NCBI GenBank assembly: GCA_026387845.1
Contig: JAPLKX010000202.1
Location: forward strand, 1-7,885
DNA length: 7,885 bases
Reading direction: 5' to 3'
Source: Candidatus Hydrogenedentota bacterium
Lineage (GTDB): Bacteria; Hydrogenedentota; Hydrogenedentia; Hydrogenedentales; SLHB01
Below are positions 6,427 to 7,885 of this stretch, one piece after another; the stretch's first letter is position 1; every line of letters starts with the position of its first letter. The position numbers and the translations under genes were made by a program. Below the pieces are notes generated by a model. The model searched no databases. It saw only the letters and a list, made by a program, of their open reading frames with translations, and was not told the origin of the DNA.

Positions 6427-7652
6427 TGCGTACAGTAAGCCGAATAAGAAAATCGGAACGCAGCCCCCGCCGCGGGTGCCTGATTCATCCTTCTTCCTTC
6501 TTGCCCCAGGCCCCACACCTCCCATTCTCTTTTCACGCTCAACCCGATCCCCTCAATACTGTCCCGCTTTTTTGTCCGTGTTCGTCCGTGCTCGTCCGTG
6601 TCCGTCCGTGCCTCATCGCACCTCCCCCATGCGGTTCCTCCAGACTCCGGACTCCGCGCTCCAGACTGTCTTTCTCATCCTTCATCCTTCATCCTTTCAT
6701 ACCCCATACCCCAAACCCCAAACCCCAAACCCCAGACCCTCACTATGATCGCGAACCCTTGCTGCGCCCGGATCTGCTCGAACTGATCCGCCACGCCACA
6801 TCGACCGGCCTCCGCGCCGTCATCAGCACCAACGGCACACTCATTTCGCCCGACAAGGCCCGCGAACTCAAGGACCTCAACCTCTCGTACGTCGGCGTCA
6901 GCCTCGACGGCACCGAGCCCGTCAACGACAAATTCCGCGGCATCCCCGGCGCGTACGCCCGCGCCATGGCCGGAATCCGCGCCTGCCGCCAAGCCGGGCT
7001 GAAAGTCGGCCTGCGGTTCACGATCAACCGGCGGAACGTGGGGGAGATCCCCGCCATCTTCAAAATCCTCATCGAAGAGGACATACCCCGCGCGTGTTTC
7101 TATCATCTAGTCTACGCCGGCCGCGGTAGCGCGCTCATCGAAGAAGCGCTCGAATTGCCCCGCGCCCGCCAGGCCGTCGAACAAATCATCGACCTGACCG
7201 CCGACCTGCACCGCCGAGGCATGCCCAAAGAAATACTCACCGTCGACAACCACTGCGACGGACCGTTCCTCTACCTCCGTCTGTTGCGCGAAGATCCGGC
7301 GCGCGCGGCGCAGGTGCTCGAACTGCTCCAGTACAACGGCGGCAACTCGTCCGGCGTCGGGATCGCCTGCGTGTCGTGGGACGGCGCCGTCCATCCGGAT
7401 CAATTCTGGCGCCACCTCACCCTGGGCAACGTCCGCGAACGCAAGTTCGGCGACATCTGGACGGACAAAGACAACGCCCTCCTCATGATGATCAAAGAAA
7501 AGAAACGCCACGTCACAGGCCGGTGCGCCAGGTGCAAGTGGCTCGATATCTGCGCCGGCAACTTCCGGGTGAGGGCCGAAGCCGTCACCGGAGATCTCTG
7601 GGCGTCCGACCCCGCCTGCTACCTCACCGACGAGGAGATCGGCATCCTGTGA
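6426..7652 (+). CDS. ahbC: AhbC/NirJ-like radical SAM protein lacking its N-terminal radical SAM motif (probably broken)
   Basis: AhbC removes two acetyl side chains from 12,18-didecarboxysiroheme to give Fe-coproporphyrin III; NirJ is the related heme d1 enzyme. The open frame has 408 codons, but family sequence begins only at Glu110 (6753), in EPLLRPDLLELI, where intact members read GGEPLLRPDL. From there it is well preserved: ISTNGTLI (133-140), VSLDGTEPVNDKFRG (158-172), TVDNHCDGPFLYLRLL (272-287), NGGNSSGVGIACVSWDG (304-320), HPDQFWRH (323-330) and a Cys-rich end (Cys367, Cys370, Cys376, Cys398; Cys315 nearby) able to hold the auxiliary Fe-S cluster. Residues 2-109 are low-complexity sequence translated from short tandem repeats and contain no CxxxCxxC, so the SAM-binding cluster site is gone. 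As drawn the protein cannot be a radical SAM enzyme on its own. The 3' end overlaps ahbA as GTGA. An AhbC rather than NirJ role is favoured by the AhbA-type neighbour. Confidence 0.75.
   Translation: MRTVSRIRKSERSPRRGCLIHPSSFLPQAPHLPFSFHAQPDPLNTVPLFCPCSSVLVRVRPCLIAPPPCGSSRLRTPRSRLSFSSFILHPFIPHTPNPKPQTPDPHYDREPLLRPDLLELIRHATSTGLRAVISTNGTLISPDKARELKDLNLSYVGVSLDGTEPVNDKFRGIPGAYARAMAGIRACRQAGLKVGLRFTINRRNVGEIPAIFKILIEEDIPRACFYHLVYAGRGSALIEEALELPRARQAVEQIIDLTADLHRRGMPKEILTVDNHCDGPFLYLRLLREDPARAAQVLELLQYNGGNSSGVGIACVSWDGAVHPDQFWRHLTLGNVRERKFGDIWTDKDNALLMMIKEKKRHVTGRCARCKWLDICAGNFRVRAEAVTGDLWASDPACYLTDEEIGIL
6571..6610 (+). repeat. Four tandem 10-bp units ending GTCCGTG
   Basis: Four head-to-tail units with consensus YTCGTCCGTG: TTTGTCCGTG, TTCGTCCGTG, CTCGTCCGTG and TCCGTCCGTG. 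The last seven bases are identical in all four and variation is confined to the first three, which suggests expansion from one unit followed by drift or selection on the core. Confidence 0.9.
6641..6668 (+). repeat. Four degenerate heptamers (CAGACTC type)
   Basis: CAGACTC, CGGACTC, CGCGCTC and CAGACTG follow one another in phase. The units are diverged, suggesting an older array than the C-rich one downstream. Confidence 0.7.
6676..6696 (+). repeat. Three perfect CATCCTT heptamers
   Basis: Three identical tandem copies of CATCCTT. A related TTCATCC-type set appears at 6484-6504, so the same unit family flanks the tract on both sides of the 10-bp array. Confidence 0.85.
6698..6739 (+). repeat. 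Six C-rich heptamers (CATACCC/CAAACCC) with quadruplex potential
   Basis: Two CATACCC, three CAAACCC and one CAGACCC in perfect phase. Read as runs this is five C4 blocks and a final C3, each separated by exactly three bases. The minus strand, which is the template for the heme operon, is therefore G4-TTT-G4 type and fits the intramolecular G-quadruplex pattern; the plus strand fits an i-motif. The array ends 13 bases before the first recognisable ahbC codon (6753). Confidence 0.9.
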
Positions 7653-7885
7653 ACCTCGACGACCTCGACTGCCGGCTGCTGGACCGGATTCAGCGCGACT
7701 TCCCGATCGAGCCAAGGCCGTTCGAGGCGCTGGCCCGCGAACTGGCGACGGACGAGGCGGCCGTGATCGACCACGTGCGCGCCCTGCACGACACGGGCCT
7801 CGTGCGCCAGATCGGGCCTGTCTTTGACCTCCACCGCCTGGGTTACACCAGCACGCTGTGCGCCGCGAAAGTCGCCGCCGATGCC
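7649..7885 (+). CDS. ahbA: AhbA-like siroheme decarboxylase, N-terminal part (partial)
   Basis: The first 79 residues of an Lrp/AsnC-like protein that continues past the right edge. AhbA with AhbB decarboxylates siroheme to 12,18-didecarboxysiroheme in the cytoplasm; NirD/L/G/H are the heme d1 relatives. Seen: an N-terminal winged-helix region (LDCRLLDRIQRDFPI, then helices at about 25-50) and RQIGPVFDLHRLGYTSTLCAAKV (53-75). The LGYTSTLCAAKV pattern is the AhbA type, whereas AhbB usually has a GFxANxMVxW pattern here. The start GTG overlaps the ahbC stop as GTGA, with GAGGAG at 7632-7637 about 11 bases upstream. A true Lrp-type regulator is less likely because of this motif and the position directly after ahbC. 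Confidence 0.85.
   Translation, partial: MNLDDLDCRLLDRIQRDFPIEPRPFEALARELATDEAAVIDHVRALHDTGLVRQIGPVFDLHRLGYTSTLCAAKVAADA

Larger units (their letters stand above)
6484..6739 (+). repeat. Mosaic tract of degenerate 7-bp (and 10-bp) tandem repeats
   Basis: A pyrimidine-rich tract (plus strand) between the end of hemD and the surviving part of ahbC. Period-7 blocks are visible at 6484-6518 (TTCATCC, TTCTTCC, TTCTTGC, CCCAGGC, CCCACAC), 6641-6668, 6676-6696 and 6698-6739, with a 10-bp array at 6571-6610 in the middle. The sequence looks non-coding: heptamers shift frame at each unit, and the absence of stop codons follows from the lack of purines. It resembles in style the short tandemly repeated heptamers known from heterocystous cyanobacteria, but no family relation is claimed. 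Confidence 0.8.

Noticed and set aside
6426..6480. Possible remnant of a hemB start (MRTVSRIRKSER resembling HemB N-termini)
   Set aside because: The likeness covers only a few basic residues and stops at once; it cannot be told from chance.
6484..6739. CRISPR array
   Set aside because: The repeats are 7 or 10 bp in direct tandem with no spacers, and no cas gene is present.

Overview
The window is GC-rich bacterial DNA with two divergent gene blocks that meet at about 3172-3336, and both concern heme. On the minus strand (1-2497) is a tightly overlapping set for system II cytochrome c maturation: an uncharacterised lipoprotein, the ResB/Ccs1 membrane protein, and the N-terminal part of a CcsA-type protein that runs off the left edge. 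Upstream of it, also on the minus strand, is a small membrane protein with a bacterial PH-like domain (2617-3171), probably a separate unit.

On the plus strand (3337-7885) is one operon-like run for tetrapyrrole synthesis: precorrin-2 dehydrogenase (SirC/Met8 type), HemC, a CobA-HemD fusion, an AhbC/NirJ-like radical SAM protein, and the start of an AhbA-like siroheme decarboxylase. Junctions are one base, TAATG, TAATG and GTGA, and three of the four downstream starts have a GGAGG-like site. The set fits the siroheme-dependent (alternative, Ahb) heme route: porphobilinogen to hydroxymethylbilane (HemC), to uroporphyrinogen III (HemD), to precorrin-2 (CobA), to sirohydrochlorin and siroheme (SirC), to 12,18-didecarboxysiroheme (AhbA with AhbB), to Fe-coproporphyrin III (AhbC). 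Heme made here could be attached to apocytochromes by the divergent ResB/CcsA proteins. Neither HemA, HemB, AhbB nor AhbD is in the window.

The striking anomaly is at 6426-6752. The first hundred or so codons expected for AhbC, including the CxxxCxxC radical SAM motif, are absent. In their place lies a pyrimidine-rich tract of degenerate 7-bp and 10-bp tandem repeats. It ends in a C4N3 array (G4N3 on the minus strand) with quadruplex potential, and it happens to stay open in the AhbC reading frame. AhbC is therefore either a decayed or rearranged gene, one half of a split system, or an assembly artefact.

Organism: the CcsA with a long secreted N-terminal part, the lipoprotein-ResB-CcsA order, the Ahb pathway and the mosaic of heptamer repeats suggest an uncultivated lineage near the Planctomycetes/Verrucomicrobia group or Hydrogenedentes-like bacteria. 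This is inference from gene content; there is no rRNA or other phylogenetic marker in the window.
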